DNA from: Janthinobacterium sp051380875
GTDB lineage: Bacteria > Pseudomonadota > Gammaproteobacteria > Burkholderiales > Burkholderiaceae_D
Direction: 5' to 3'
Assembly: GCF_051380875.1 (NCBI RefSeq)
Contig: NZ_JBNYXW010000011.1
Span: 124,001 to 188,000, forward strand
DNA length: 64,000 nucleotides
Part shown: one piece after another, positions 24,876 to 35,528 of the stretch
Layout: each line of letters opens with the position of its first letter
How positions within the stretch are numbered: position 1 is the stretch's first letter
Program-made: the position numbers and the translations under genes
The notes under the pieces: model-generated
What the model was told of the DNA's origin: nothing
The model's input: only the letters and a program-made list of their open reading frames with translations
Databases searched by the model: none

Positions 24876-26667
24876 TCATTGCGCCAGTTGCTGCAGCAGA
24901 TACAGCCGCTGATACAAGCCGCCGTCGATCTGCATCAGTGCATCGTGCGGACCGGCTTCCGTGATGCGGCCATGGTTGAGCACGATGATCTGGTCGGCGT
25001 CGCGGATGGTCGACAAGCGGTGCGCGATGGCGATGATGGTGACCTTGCCGCGCAATTCCTTGAGCGCCATCTGCACGATCTGCTCCGTCTGGCTATCGAT
25101 GCGCGAGGTCGCTTCGTCGAGCAGCAAGATGCGCGGCTGGCCGGCCAGCGCGCGGGCGATGGCGATCAGCTGCTTCTGCCCCGACGACAAACGCGAGCCG
25201 CCTTCGCCCAGCGGCGTGTCGTAGCCGTATTCCAGCGCGGCAATGAAGTCGTGCGCATGCGCGGCGCGCGCGGCCGTCTCAATCTGCGCCTGCGTGTAGC
25301 CGCGGCCCATGTCGATGTTTTCGCGTGCCGAAGCGGCCAGCAGGAACGGGTCTTGCGGCACCAGGCCCACGTCGGCGCGGAAGTGCTCATTGTCGATGCT
25401 GTCGAGGGCGATGCCATTGATGGCGATGCTGCCCTGCGAGACGGGATAAAAGCGCAGCAGCAGGGACAGCAAGGTCGATTTGCCGCTGCCCGTATGGCCG
25501 ACGATGCCGAAGAAGGCGCCCTGGGGAATGGTCAGAGACAGGTCGTGCAGCACGGGCTGGTTTTCCACGTAAGCGAAGGTCAGGTGCGCAATGTCCACGG
25601 CGGGCGTGGCGCCATCATCAACACCATGGCGCTTTGCCGACGCGGCCTTGCCTGGCGCGTGCTCCAGCGCCTGGGCTTCGTCCAGCAGGGCCGAGACGCG
25701 GGCCGTCGCCACCACCGATTGCTGCAGCTGGCTGAACTGCATGGTGATCTGGATCAACGGTTCGATCACGCGCGCGATGTAGCTGATGAAGGCGTACAGC
25801 ACGCCTACTTCCAAGGCGCCCATGTCGCGCCGGCCAAAACTGAAGATGACCACGGCCAGCAGCACGATATTGAGCATATCGAGCGCGGGGCGCAGCAGCC
25901 AGGCGTTGGCGCGCAACTCGTGCATGCGCGCCGTGTAGTGGTCCTGGTTGATGCCTGCGAAGCGCGCGCCGAAGCGCTTTTCCGCGTTATTCGCCTGCAG
26001 CACGCTCATGCCGCCGATCGATTCGGCGATCTGGCCATTGATCTCGCTGCGCAGCGCGCGTGCGCGCGTGACGGCCGGTGCGCTCCAGCGCTGGTACAGG
26101 AAGACGATCACCAGCACGGCCGGCAGCAGGGCCAGCACGATCAGCATCAATCGCCAGTCGAGGAAGGCCATGGCGGCCATGGTGCCGATCAGGACGATGG
26201 AGCTGTCGAGGATGACGAACAGCACCTGCACGTACAGCGACTTGACGGCTTCCGTGTCGTTGGTGACGCGGCTGACCAGTTGCCCGGTGATGGCGCGGTC
26301 GAAGAATGCCATCGGCAGGCGCAGCACGTGCTGGTAGACGGTTTCGCGCAGGCGCTGCACCGAGCGCATGGCCAGGCCGGACAGGCGCACCAGCTGCAGG
26401 TAGCGCAGGCCGGAAGCGACCCAGCCCGTCAGCAGGCAGCCGCCCAGTAGCAGCGACATGCGCGTCCAGTCCAGGTTGCGCGGCAGCAAATGCTGGTCGA
26501 TCAGGGCCTTGCCCAGGATCGGCCCCGTTACTTCCAGCGCGGCAGCGAGGATCAGCCAGAAGGTGGCCCAGTGCAGGTGGCGCAGGTCGGGCGCGGCGGC
26601 GCGGCGCAGCAGGCCGATGGCTTGCATGGCCTGGCTGCGCACGCTCGCTGGCGTGGTTTGCTTGGTA

Positions 26668-26678
<11 letters not shown>
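24876..26678 (-). CDS. ABC exporter half-transporter (canonical catalytic site), MdlB-like
   Basis: 600 aa from MPSDTKQTTP. Six membrane helices (about 40-330) precede a nucleotide-binding domain with Walker A GHTGSGKSTL, the variant signature LSSGQKQ, Walker B ILLLDEATSRID with the catalytic Glu, and the H-switch IAHRLST. The start at 26678 overlaps the end of the upstream exporter gene by 11 nt, which argues for a heterodimer made 1:1. In the pair this subunit keeps the catalytic Glu and the partner keeps the better signature (LSGGQ). The substrate (drug, lipid or peptide) is unknown. Confidence 0.9.
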
Positions 26679-28419
<1,741 letters not shown>

Positions 28420-28524
28420 GGTTACCTTTTTGGTTGGGGTGTCGCGGGGCAGAAGGAGGGCACGCGGACGGAAAGTACGCGTAGGATACAACAAGGCGGA
28501 AAAATTCGCTGCGGAAAGGGACGC

Positions 28525-28546
28525 AAAAAACGGGCCGTAGCCCGTT
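28525..28546 (-). terminator. Rho-independent terminator of the phasin gene
   Basis: On the minus strand ACGGGC (28546-28541) and GCCCGT (28536-28531) form a hairpin with a 4-nt loop, followed by a run of six or more T residues (28531-28525). It begins about 30 nt after the phasin stop. Confidence 0.85.
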
Positions 28547-28576
28547 GTATTGCTGTGCGACTGGACTACGCGCTGC

Positions 28577-29425
28577 TTACTTGCGGCCGCTGCCTTTGCT
28601 GCCTCGCAGCATGTCGAGCTGTTTCGATGGCACACCCTTGGCGGCAGGCTTGAGCGCAACTTTGGCCACGGGTTTGCTCGATGGGAATGGTTGAGCGGCC
28701 GGTTTTACTGGTGCGGGCGCCGGTGTGGCGGCCTTTGCCGGTGCTGCCGTTGGCGCCAGTGTCAGCTTCGTGGCTTCAGGCTTGGCCGCTGGCCGGCTTT
28801 CCACGACGGCGGCTTTAACGGGCGGCTTTTCGGCGGCCTTGGCGGCAGCGGCCGGAGCAAGCTTGGCTACTGGCGTTGCCACAGGCGCGGGCGTTGCCTT
28901 GACGACGGGCTGGGCCGCTTCGACCACCTTCGCTGGCGCGGGCTTGGCCACGACAGGAGCTGGCGCTGGCGCTGGCGCGGCGGCTGGCGCCGGCGCTGCG
29001 GCCGGCTTGGGCTGGGGCGCGATGAAGGCCAGCGCGGGCTTGGCCGCTGCAGGGGCAGGTGCGGCAGCAGCTGGGGCTGGAGCAGGAGCGGCGGCATCGA
29101 GGCGGGCCTTGGCCGAAGCCAGCAATTGCGCCTGGGTGCTCGAGGCGATGCCGAACAGTTGGCGGCTGTAGGCCAGCAAGCTCTCGATATTCGGCTGCGC
29201 CTGGCTGGTACTGTAGCTGAAGAAGTCGCGCGGATCTTGCGTTTCCAGCAAATGCTGCGCCGTTTCCGCCGTGTGCGACAAGGCGGCCTTGCCCGCATTC
29301 AGGTTCAAGACGACGATTTTTTCGGCGCTTTCAAACACTTTGCTGGTCAGGGTGCTGAAAATTTGCAGCTGGCTTTCCAGTTGCGATTTCGCGGCGCTGG
29401 AAAATTGTTCAGGAATTGGAAACAT
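28577..29425 (-). CDS. Phasin-family polyhydroxyalkanoate granule protein with long tail
   Basis: 282 aa. Residues 1-110 are a typical phasin: MFPIPEQFSSAAKSQLESQL, then helices including AGKAALSHTAETAQHLLETQ and YSRQLFGIASSTQAQ. Phasins coat PHA granules. Residues about 110-282 form an Ala/Pro/Lys-rich low-complexity tail, like the tails of histone-like or PhaF-type proteins that can tether granules to the nucleoid. The ribosome site AAAGGAG and a terminator flank it. The gene is monocistronic. PHA synthase is not in this window. Confidence 0.85.
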   Translation of the reverse strand: MFPIPEQFSSAAKSQLESQLQIFSTLTSKVFESAEKIVVLNLNAGKAALSHTAETAQHLLETQDPRDFFSYSTSQAQPNIESLLAYSRQLFGIASSTQAQLLASAKARLDAAAPAPAPAAAAPAPAAAKPALAFIAPQPKPAAAPAPAAAPAPAPAPVVAKPAPAKVVEAAQPVVKATPAPVATPVAKLAPAAAAKAAEKPPVKAAVVESRPAAKPEATKLTLAPTAAPAKAATPAPAPVKPAAQPFPSSKPVAKVALKPAAKGVPSKQLDMLRGSKGSGRK

Positions 29426-29818
29426 ATTTACTCCTTTATACGGATTAAAATGCTGGCAAAACGCTCTGCAAAATCCCGAAAACCAGAGTTGGCCGCGTTT
29501 TGTAAAGTGGATAGCGTGCAGGTACAGGCACTTAATAGCTGATCATAAGCCAATTTGATGCAACGCAATATGAATATTCTAGCGGTGATTCGAGTTGGTT
29601 GAAAGATATTTTTCTTAATCGCATGCGCGATGTTGGCTGTATTCATCAGCCTGGCAGCGATTGCACGAAGTTTGCGCGTGCGCAAGGTGGCCAATGCGAA
29701 TTGATGGCTATGCTTTTGCTAGTCATCATATTCTTGCACTGCAACATTTGCAATAAAATGATTAAAGTGGCAATTAAATAAGGCGCCACGCCACATAATC
29801 CACTGGAGGAGTTCCCGC
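29426..29818. other. AT-richer intergenic region between phasin and amidohydrolase
   Basis: About 390 bp of visibly lower GC than the neighbours, holding the phasin promoter at its left end and the amidohydrolase ribosome site (GGAGG) at its right end. A 60-codon open frame inside (29599-29781) has no ribosome site and no recognisable sequence, and I do not call it. No RNA structure with a terminator is apparent. Confidence 0.6.
29444..29471 (-). promoter_or_regulatory. Candidate promoter of the phasin gene
   Basis: On the minus strand TTGCAG (29471-29466), a 16-bp spacer and TTTAAT (29449-29444) lie 19 bp upstream of the phasin ATG, which would leave a leader of about 12 nt that holds the AAAGGAG site. 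Confidence 0.4.
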
Positions 29819-31093
29819 ATGGACCTTGTCATCCGCAATGCCAGCCTGCCCGACGGGCGCCGCGCCATCGATATCGCCATCGCGGGCGGGCGCATCGCCG
29901 CCGTCGGCCCAGTCTTGCCCGTGACGGGCGCGCAGGAGATCGACGCCGCCGGCGACCTGGTCACGCCGCCGTTTGTCGATGCCCACTTCCACATGGACGC
30001 CACGCTCAGCTACGGCTTGCCGCGCGTGAACGCCTCCGGCACCTTGCTGGAAGGCATCGCGCTGTGGGGCGAGCTGAAACCGCAACTGACGCAAGACGCG
30101 CTGGTTGAACGGGCCTTGCAGTATTGCGACTGGGCCGTGGCGCGCGGCTTGCTGGCCATCCGCTCGCACGTGGATATCTGCGACCCGCGCCTGCTGGCCG
30201 TGGAAGCGCTGCTCGACGTCAAGCGGCAAGTGGCGCCGTATCTCGACTTGCAGCTGGTGGCCTTCCCGCAGGATGGCATCCTGCGCAGCGCGAACGCCTT
30301 CGATAATCTGAAGCGCGCCATCGCCATGGGCGTCGACGTAGTGGGCGGCATTCCGCATTTCGAGCGCAGCATGGCCGACGGTGCCGAATCGGTGCGCCTG
30401 CTGTGCGAATTTGCCTGCGAGCGCGGCCTGATGGTGGACATGCATTGCGACGAGTCGGACGACCCGCTGTCGCGCCACATCGAGACGCTGGCCTTCCACA
30501 GCCAGCGCCTTGGCATGCAGGGCAGGGTGACGGGGTCGCACCTGACGTCCATGCATTCGATGGACAATTATTATGTGAGCAAATTGCTGCCCCTGATCCG
30601 CGAGGCGGGCGTGGCGGCGATTGCCAACCCCCTCATCAACATCACCTTGCAGGGCCGCCACGATACGTATCCGAAGCGGCGCGGCATGACGCGCGTGCCC
30701 GAGATGCTGGCCGCCGGCATCCCCGTCGCCTTCGGCCACGACTGCGTGATGGATCCGTGGTACAGCCTGGGCTCGGGCGACATGCTGGAAGTGGCGCACA
30801 TGGGACTGCACGTGGCGCAGATGACGGGCCAGCAAGCCATGCACGACTGCTTCCTGGCCGTCACCGAGACGCCAGCGGCCATCCTGGGCCTGGACGGCTA
30901 CGGCATTGCGCCGGGCTGCCACGCCGACCTGGTGATCCTCGATTGCAGTTCCACGGTGGAAGCGCTGCGCCTGCGCGCCGCGCGGCGCCTGGTGCTGCGG
31001 CGTGGGAAGGTGCTCAGCGAAGCGCCCCGCGCGGCGTCGCGCCTGCACCTGCCGGGGCGGCCGGACAGCGTGAATTTCCGCCTGAGGCGCTGA
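29819..31093 (+). CDS. Cytosine deaminase-like amidohydrolase
   Basis: 424 aa. The metal site motifs of the cytosine deaminase branch are present: HFH in VDAHFHMD (H56, H58), LMVDMHCDESDDP with the catalytic-type Glu, GRVTGSHLTS, and the late Asp in VAFGHDCVMDPWY. It should hydrolytically deaminate a pyrimidine or related ring in the cytosol. A CodA-like activity is plausible but not certain, since close relatives act on other N-heterocycles. GGAGG precedes the ATG. Two GNAT genes follow at 35 nt and may be in the same transcript. Confidence 0.87.
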   Translation: MDLVIRNASLPDGRRAIDIAIAGGRIAAVGPVLPVTGAQEIDAAGDLVTPPFVDAHFHMDATLSYGLPRVNASGTLLEGIALWGELKPQLTQDALVERALQYCDWAVARGLLAIRSHVDICDPRLLAVEALLDVKRQVAPYLDLQLVAFPQDGILRSANAFDNLKRAIAMGVDVVGGIPHFERSMADGAESVRLLCEFACERGLMVDMHCDESDDPLSRHIETLAFHSQRLGMQGRVTGSHLTSMHSMDNYYVSKLLPLIREAGVAAIANPLINITLQGRHDTYPKRRGMTRVPEMLAAGIPVAFGHDCVMDPWYSLGSGDMLEVAHMGLHVAQMTGQQAMHDCFLAVTETPAAILGLDGYGIAPGCHADLVILDCSSTVEALRLRAARRLVLRRGKVLSEAPRAASRLHLPGRPDSVNFRLRR

Positions 31094-31128
31094 TACAATC
31101 ACGGTAACTTGTCTTTGGGAGCAGCACC

Positions 31129-31647
31129 TTGAAAGAAATTGACATCCGTCCCGCCCAGGAATCCGACTTCGACGCCATGTGGCCGATCTTCCATACGCTG
31201 GTCGCCGGCGGCGACACCTTCCCCTTTCCCTTTGACGCCACCCGCGAAGAGTGCCACAGCTACTGGTTCGGCCCTGGCGTGCAAAGCTTTGTCGCCGTGA
31301 TGGGCAGCGAGCGCCTGCTGGGCATGTACAAGCTGGTGGCCAACCAGGTAGGCCATGGATCGCACGTGGCCAATGCCTCGTTCATGGTCGATCCGGCCGC
31401 GCAGGGCGTGGGCGTGGGCCGCATGCTGGGCGTGCACTGCATGGAGCAGGCGCGCCGCGCGGGCTACCTGGCGATGCAGTTCAACTTCGTCGTCAGTACC
31501 AACCTGGCCGCCGTCACCTTGTGGAAAAAGCTGGGTTTTTCCATCATCGGCACCCTGCCGCTGGCCTACCGCCACGCGCACCTGGGCTATGTCGACGCCT
31601 ACGTGATGTACCAGTTGCTCAGCGATCCGATGCAGTGGCCGGCATGA
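31129..31647 (+). CDS. GNAT-family N-acetyltransferase
   Basis: 172 aa from a TTG start with GGGAG upstream. The GNAT fold is recognised by the acetyl-CoA loop region (FMVDPAAQGVGVGRMLGVHC, R/Q-x-x-G-x-G/A type) and the later motif NLAAVTLWKKLGFSIIGTLP. The acceptor substrate is unknown. Its stop overlaps the start of the next GNAT gene by 4 nt (31644-31647), so the two are coupled. Confidence 0.87.
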   Translation: MKEIDIRPAQESDFDAMWPIFHTLVAGGDTFPFPFDATREECHSYWFGPGVQSFVAVMGSERLLGMYKLVANQVGHGSHVANASFMVDPAAQGVGVGRMLGVHCMEQARRAGYLAMQFNFVVSTNLAAVTLWKKLGFSIIGTLPLAYRHAHLGYVDAYVMYQLLSDPMQWPA

Positions 31648-32174
31648 GCGCCACCGTCACCGTCATCGAGACGCCCCGTCTGCGCCTGCGCACCGTCACG
31701 CCCGACGACGCGGCGTTCTACATGGAGTTGGTCAACGACCCCTCGTGGATCGTCAACATAGGCCAACGCAACATCCACACGCTGGAGGCGGCCCGCGCCG
31801 CGCTGGAGGCCGGACCCATGGCGCAATTTCAGGCGCATGGCTATTGCCTTTACATCATCGAACGCCACAGCGACGGCGCTGCCATCGGCATGGGTGGCCT
31901 GATCCTGCGCGACAGCCTGCCCGGCCCTGACATCGGCTATGCCATACGCCCCGCTTACTGGGGCCAGGGCTATGCCTACGAGGCGATGGCCGCAGTGGTA
32001 AAGCATGCGCGCCAGGTGCTGCGCCTTCCGACGCTGTACGGTATCACGTCGCTGCAGAACCAGGCATCGATCAACCTACTCAACAAACTGGGGCTGCGCT
32101 TCGAGCGTTTTACGCGCCTGCCGCCTGCGGCCAGGGATACGAATGTCTACCGCAAGGATTTTCGCCAGGATTAG
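31644..32174 (+). CDS. GNAT-family N-acetyltransferase (RimJ/RimL-like)
   Basis: 176 aa. It opens TVIETPRLRLRTVTPDDAAF, the RimJ/RimL-type pattern, and has IGYAIRPAYWGQGYAYEA as the acetyl-CoA-binding region and NQASINLLNKLGLRFER near the end. It may acetylate a protein N-terminus or a small amine; sequence does not say which. It is coupled to the preceding GNAT by an ATGA overlap. A tandem pair of different GNATs after an amidohydrolase has no obvious pathway meaning. Confidence 0.87.
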   Translation: MSATVTVIETPRLRLRTVTPDDAAFYMELVNDPSWIVNIGQRNIHTLEAARAALEAGPMAQFQAHGYCLYIIERHSDGAAIGMGGLILRDSLPGPDIGYAIRPAYWGQGYAYEAMAAVVKHARQVLRLPTLYGITSLQNQASINLLNKLGLRFERFTRLPPAARDTNVYRKDFRQD

Positions 32175-32251
32175 TGGACAATGCGTATCGGAAAACTGAA
32201 AAATAGTATTTGAAAACTGGCCGCTTTTGCAGTGGTGGCGCGCAGTCTTTG

Positions 32252-32296
32252 TTTTTATAGTTGGCATACCGGTGGAAAACCGCCGGACTATAAAAA
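32252..32296 (+). promoter_or_regulatory. Promoter -10, inverted repeat and 5' hairpin of the polyol operon
   Basis: TTTTTATAGT (32252-32261) and ACTATAAAAA (32287-32296) are a perfect 10-bp inverted repeat 25 bp apart. The left arm contains a good -10 (TATAGT, 32256-32261) with no recognisable -35, as is common for AraC-activated promoters. Between the arms CCGGTGG-AAAA-CCGCCGG (32269-32286) would form a stable hairpin at the 5' end of the message, just before the ribosome site GGAG and the ATG at 32309. Confidence 0.6.
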
Positions 32297-32308
32297 TGGA
32301 GACTCGTT

Positions 32309-33589
32309 ATGAAAATCGTTACTGCTATTGCATGGGGCGCCGTCACGTCCGCCGCGTGCATGTCGATGTCGGCCGCATCGGCGCAAAGCTGCTCGGTGCC
32401 CGTGCTCAAGGTGCTGGCGCAAAAAAGTCTGGGCCTGACGGTGATGGAAAAGACCCTGGCCGAGTATGAGAAGAAAAACGGCACCAAGGTGCAAATTAGC
32501 TATTTCGGCGAAAACGACCGCCGCTCCAAGGCCCGCCTCGATGCCTCCACCAAGGCCGGTTCCTATCAGATCTACTACATCGACGAAGCCAACGTGGCCG
32601 AATTTGCCACCGCCGGCTGGGTCGTGCCGCTGCTCAAATACCTGCCCAAGGATGCCGACTACGACGACTTCCTGCCCGGCCGCCGCGCTGTCGCTTCGTA
32701 CAAGGGCGTGGCCTACTTTGCCCCCCTGATCGGCGGCAGCGACTTCCTGTTCTACCGCCGCGACTTGCTGGAAAAGGCCGGCATCGCTGTGCCCAGGACG
32801 CTCGATGAACTGGTCGCCGCCGTGAAGAAGCTGAATAGCCCGCCGAACGTCTATGGCTGGGCGGCGCGCGGCCAGCGCGGCTCGGGCATGAATGTCTGGC
32901 GCTGGGCGCCGTTCATGCTGGCTTCCGGCGGCAAGTGGGAAAAGGATGGCATGCCGACCTTCAATTCGCCGCAGGCCGTCAAGGCCACCACCCTGTACCG
33001 CGACCTGTTCAAGTATTCGCCGCCGGGCGGCGCCACCTACGACTGGAGCAATGCGCTCGAAGCGTTCAGGTCGGGCAAAGTGGCTTTCATGATCGAGTCG
33101 ACGCCATTTGCCGACTGGATGGAAGACCCGAAAAAATCCTCGGTGGTCGACAAGGTGGGCTATGTGCGCCCACCCGCACCGCTGGCGTCGGCCGCGTATG
33201 GCCACGGCCTGGCCATTTCCGCCACTGGCGCGAAGGATGAATGCACGCGCCAGGCAGCCGGCAAGTTCATCGCCTGGGCCACGGGCAAGGAGCAGGAACA
33301 GGCGCGCCTGAAGGACAACGTCTTCAGCGACTACAACCGCAGCAGCACCATCGCCAGCGATTACTTCCGCAAGCACGTCAAGCCGCAGATCCAGGCTGGC
33401 CTGACGGACACCACGCCCGTCAGCCGCGTCACCATCTGGCCTAGCCCCGAGTGGCCGGACATCGGCGACAACCTTGGCGTGGTGCTCGAAGAAGTGTTTA
33501 CTGGCACGCGCGGCGACGTGCAGAGCGCCCTCGACGAAGCCAACGAGTACGCCACGGAAGTGGTGCAGCGTGCGCTAAAGCGAAAGTAA
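32309..33589 (+). CDS. ABC transporter polyol/sugar-binding periplasmic protein
   Basis: 426 aa with a signal peptide (about 1-26, SAASAQS). The pattern is that of extracellular solute-binding family 1 proteins for sugars and polyols: a first lobe around VMEKTLAEYEKKNGTKVQIS, YQIYYIDEANVAEFATAGWV, then SDFLFYRRDLLEKAGI and AFRSGKVAFMIESTPFADWM. It feeds the two permeases that follow. It is first in an operon with a dehydrogenase, an ATPase, an AraC regulator and xylulokinase, which points to a polyol substrate. A stable hairpin after its stop probably keeps its message more abundant than the permease messages. Confidence 0.92.
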   Translation: MKIVTAIAWGAVTSAACMSMSAASAQSCSVPVLKVLAQKSLGLTVMEKTLAEYEKKNGTKVQISYFGENDRRSKARLDASTKAGSYQIYYIDEANVAEFATAGWVVPLLKYLPKDADYDDFLPGRRAVASYKGVAYFAPLIGGSDFLFYRRDLLEKAGIAVPRTLDELVAAVKKLNSPPNVYGWAARGQRGSGMNVWRWAPFMLASGGKWEKDGMPTFNSPQAVKATTLYRDLFKYSPPGGATYDWSNALEAFRSGKVAFMIESTPFADWMEDPKKSSVVDKVGYVRPPAPLASAAYGHGLAISATGAKDECTRQAAGKFIAWATGKEQEQARLKDNVFSDYNRSSTIASDYFRKHVKPQIQAGLTDTTPVSRVTIWPSPEWPDIGDNLGVVLEEVFTGTRGDVQSALDEANEYATEVVQRALKRK

Positions 33590-33612
33590 GCTGACCATTC
33601 GCATGCCGTTTT

Positions 33613-33636
33613 GCTGCCGCCCGTGCGGGCGGCAGC
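33613..33636 (+). other. Intercistronic hairpin after the binding-protein gene
   Basis: GCTGCCGCCCG (33613-33623) pairs perfectly with CGGGCGGCAGC (33626-33636), an 11-bp GC-rich stem with a 2-nt gap between the arms and no T-tract. It lies 24 nt after the binding-protein stop and 31 nt before the permease start. Such elements stabilise the upstream mRNA, as in malE-malF, giving excess binding protein. Confidence 0.75.
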
Positions 33637-33666
33637 CTGCTTCCCTGTGCTTGAAAGCTGATCCTT

Positions 33667-34557
33667 ATGTCGCACTCCATCCGTAAAAAACGCCATACCT
33701 GGCTACCGGCGGTGTTCCTCACCTTGCCGCTGCTGGTCCTGCTGATACTGGGCCTGGTGCCCAGCATCGCCGCCATCAACCTGGCCCTGCAAAACCGCGT
33801 GCTGCGCTACAGCGACAGCGAGTACGTGGGTTTCGCCAATTTCCTGCGCCTGTTTGGCGACCGCCGCTTCGTCAATGCCGTGCAGGTATCTGCGATATGG
33901 GAAGTGGTCACCGTGGCCGGTTCGCTGATCGTCGGCGTGCTGCTGGCCGTGTTCCTGTTCGAGAAGGTCAAGGGCCGTACGCGCGATCTTCTCGCGCTGC
34001 TGCTGATCGTGCCGGTGTTGCTGCCGCGCGTTTCGGCCGCCTTCATCTGGAAGTTCATGTATTCGCCGCTGATGGGCATCCTCAACTGGCTGCTCGAATG
34101 CGTGGGGCTGGGCGGCAGCGCCTTGCTGTCCGACCCTGCCACGGCCCTGTACGCGGTAGCGCTGGTCGACATCTGGCAGTGGGGCCTGTTCTTCGGCGCC
34201 GTCATCCTGAAACTGCTGGAAACCCTGCCGACCGAACCGCTGGAAGCGGCGCGCCTCGATTACGCCAGCACGCTGCAGGTGTATGCGTATATCGCGCTGC
34301 CCATGCTCAAGGTGCCCATCATGAGCCTGGTGTTCATCAAGATGGTCGAGTCGCTGCGCTCGTTCGACCTGATTTACGTGATGACCAAGGGCGGCCCCGG
34401 CATCGCCACCGAAACGCTGGACATGTACGCCTATGCGCAAGGCATCGGCCTGATGGGCAAGGTGTCGTATGCGTCCAGCATGGCCGTGCTGATGATGCTG
34501 GCCACTACCGTGATCTTTACTCTGCTCTGGAAGCGAGTCGCCAAATGGGAAAACTAA
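33667..34557 (+). CDS. ABC sugar/polyol transporter permease 1 (MalF/UgpA type)
   Basis: 296 aa with about six membrane helices. The EAA loop that contacts the ATPase is TLPTEPLEAARLDYASTLQV (about residues 187-206). An N-terminal helix (VFLTLPLLVLLILGLVPSIA) precedes the core. Its 3' end overlaps the next permease gene by 13 nt. The two form the membrane channel for the binding protein encoded upstream and the ATPase encoded three genes on. Confidence 0.92.
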   Translation: MSHSIRKKRHTWLPAVFLTLPLLVLLILGLVPSIAAINLALQNRVLRYSDSEYVGFANFLRLFGDRRFVNAVQVSAIWEVVTVAGSLIVGVLLAVFLFEKVKGRTRDLLALLLIVPVLLPRVSAAFIWKFMYSPLMGILNWLLECVGLGGSALLSDPATALYAVALVDIWQWGLFFGAVILKLLETLPTEPLEAARLDYASTLQVYAYIALPMLKVPIMSLVFIKMVESLRSFDLIYVMTKGGPGIATETLDMYAYAQGIGLMGKVSYASSMAVLMMLATTVIFTLLWKRVAKWEN

Positions 34558-35504
34558 GCAAGAACACCTTAACCAAACCTGCTGCGCAGCGCGATTTGCG
34601 GCCTCCGACGCTCACCGTGCATTTGCACAGCTCCGCTTCTCAGCCACAACGCACATCCGCTCGCTACGGTTTTGTTCGGTGTCTCAAGGCGCTGAGCGCC
34701 CTGCGCGGTGCCATCACCACCACCGCCATCACTACCGCCATCGTGCTGGTGGCGCTGTTTCCCATCCTGTGGGCCGTACTCAATTCCTTCAAGGAGCTGA
34801 TGGATATCGTCACGCCCGTGCCGCGCTTTTTCTTCAGCCCGACACTGGCCAACTACAAGCAGGTGCTGGCCAGCCCGGAAGTGCTGACGGGCCTGGGCAA
34901 CAGTGTGGCCATCGTCGGCTTGGCTGTGCTGCTGGGCGCCGTGCTGGGCGTGCCGGCTGCGTATGCGATCGCCCGCTATCCCATCCCGGCCAAGAAAGAC
35001 ATCCAGTTTTTCCTGCTGTCGCTGCGCTTTCTGCCGCCGGTGGCCGTTGCCATTCCGCTGATCTCGATCTGGATCGACCTGGGCCTGTACGACTCGCGCC
35101 TGTCGATGGTAGTGACGTATCTGCTGGTGACCTTGTCAACCATCATCTGGCTGTCGATTCCCGCCTTTGCCCGCATCCCGAAGGAGATCGAGGAGGCGGC
35201 TGCGCTGGACGGCTACGGCCCCTATCAGGTGTTCTGGTACGTAGCCCTGCCGGTGGCATCGAAGACCCTGATGGGCGGCATCGTCTTCAGCTTCGTGCTG
35301 GTCTGGAATGAACTGATGATCGCGCTGGCGCTGACCTCGTCGAAGAGCATGACCCTGCCCGTGGTGGCGTCGGCGTTTACCTCGATGGGCCAGGAAGTGC
35401 CGTGGGGCGTGGTGAACGCCTCCACCGTGCTGCTGGCGCTGCCGCCGCTGCTGTTCGTCGGCATCCTGGGACGCCTGCTCAACTCCATGCTCAAACATAA
35501 ATAA
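34545..35504 (+). CDS. ABC sugar/polyol transporter permease 2 (MalG/UgpE type)
   Basis: 319 aa from the ATG at 34545, inside the end of the first permease gene. A non-conserved N-terminal extension (about 1-50) precedes six helices. The EAA loop is RIPKEIEEAAALDGYGPYQV. If the extension is artefactual, later starts are few, so the overlapping start is the best fit. It pairs with the first permease in the membrane. The operon context makes polyol uptake likely. Confidence 0.9.
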   Translation: MGKLSKNTLTKPAAQRDLRPPTLTVHLHSSASQPQRTSARYGFVRCLKALSALRGAITTTAITTAIVLVALFPILWAVLNSFKELMDIVTPVPRFFFSPTLANYKQVLASPEVLTGLGNSVAIVGLAVLLGAVLGVPAAYAIARYPIPAKKDIQFFLLSLRFLPPVAVAIPLISIWIDLGLYDSRLSMVVTYLLVTLSTIIWLSIPAFARIPKEIEEAAALDGYGPYQVFWYVALPVASKTLMGGIVFSFVLVWNELMIALALTSSKSMTLPVVASAFTSMGQEVPWGVVNASTVLLALPPLLFVGILGRLLNSMLKHK

Positions 35505-35528
35505 ATATAAATAAATAAGGAAACCATC

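Noticed and set aside
28640..29110. Repetitive GC-rich stretch that could be taken for a tandem repeat or array
   Set aside because: The repeats are irregular Ala/Pro/Lys codons of the phasin tail, without spacer structure; not CRISPR or a satellite.
29599..29781. 60-codon open frame in the AT-rich gap upstream of the amidohydrolase
   Set aside because: No ribosome site, no recognisable sequence and base composition unlike coding DNA here.
34545..34700. Possible frameshift or fusion at the N-terminus of the second polyol permease
   Set aside because: The non-conserved first 50 residues look odd, but the frame is continuous, starts with ATG and overlaps the first permease as usual. It is better explained as an extension.
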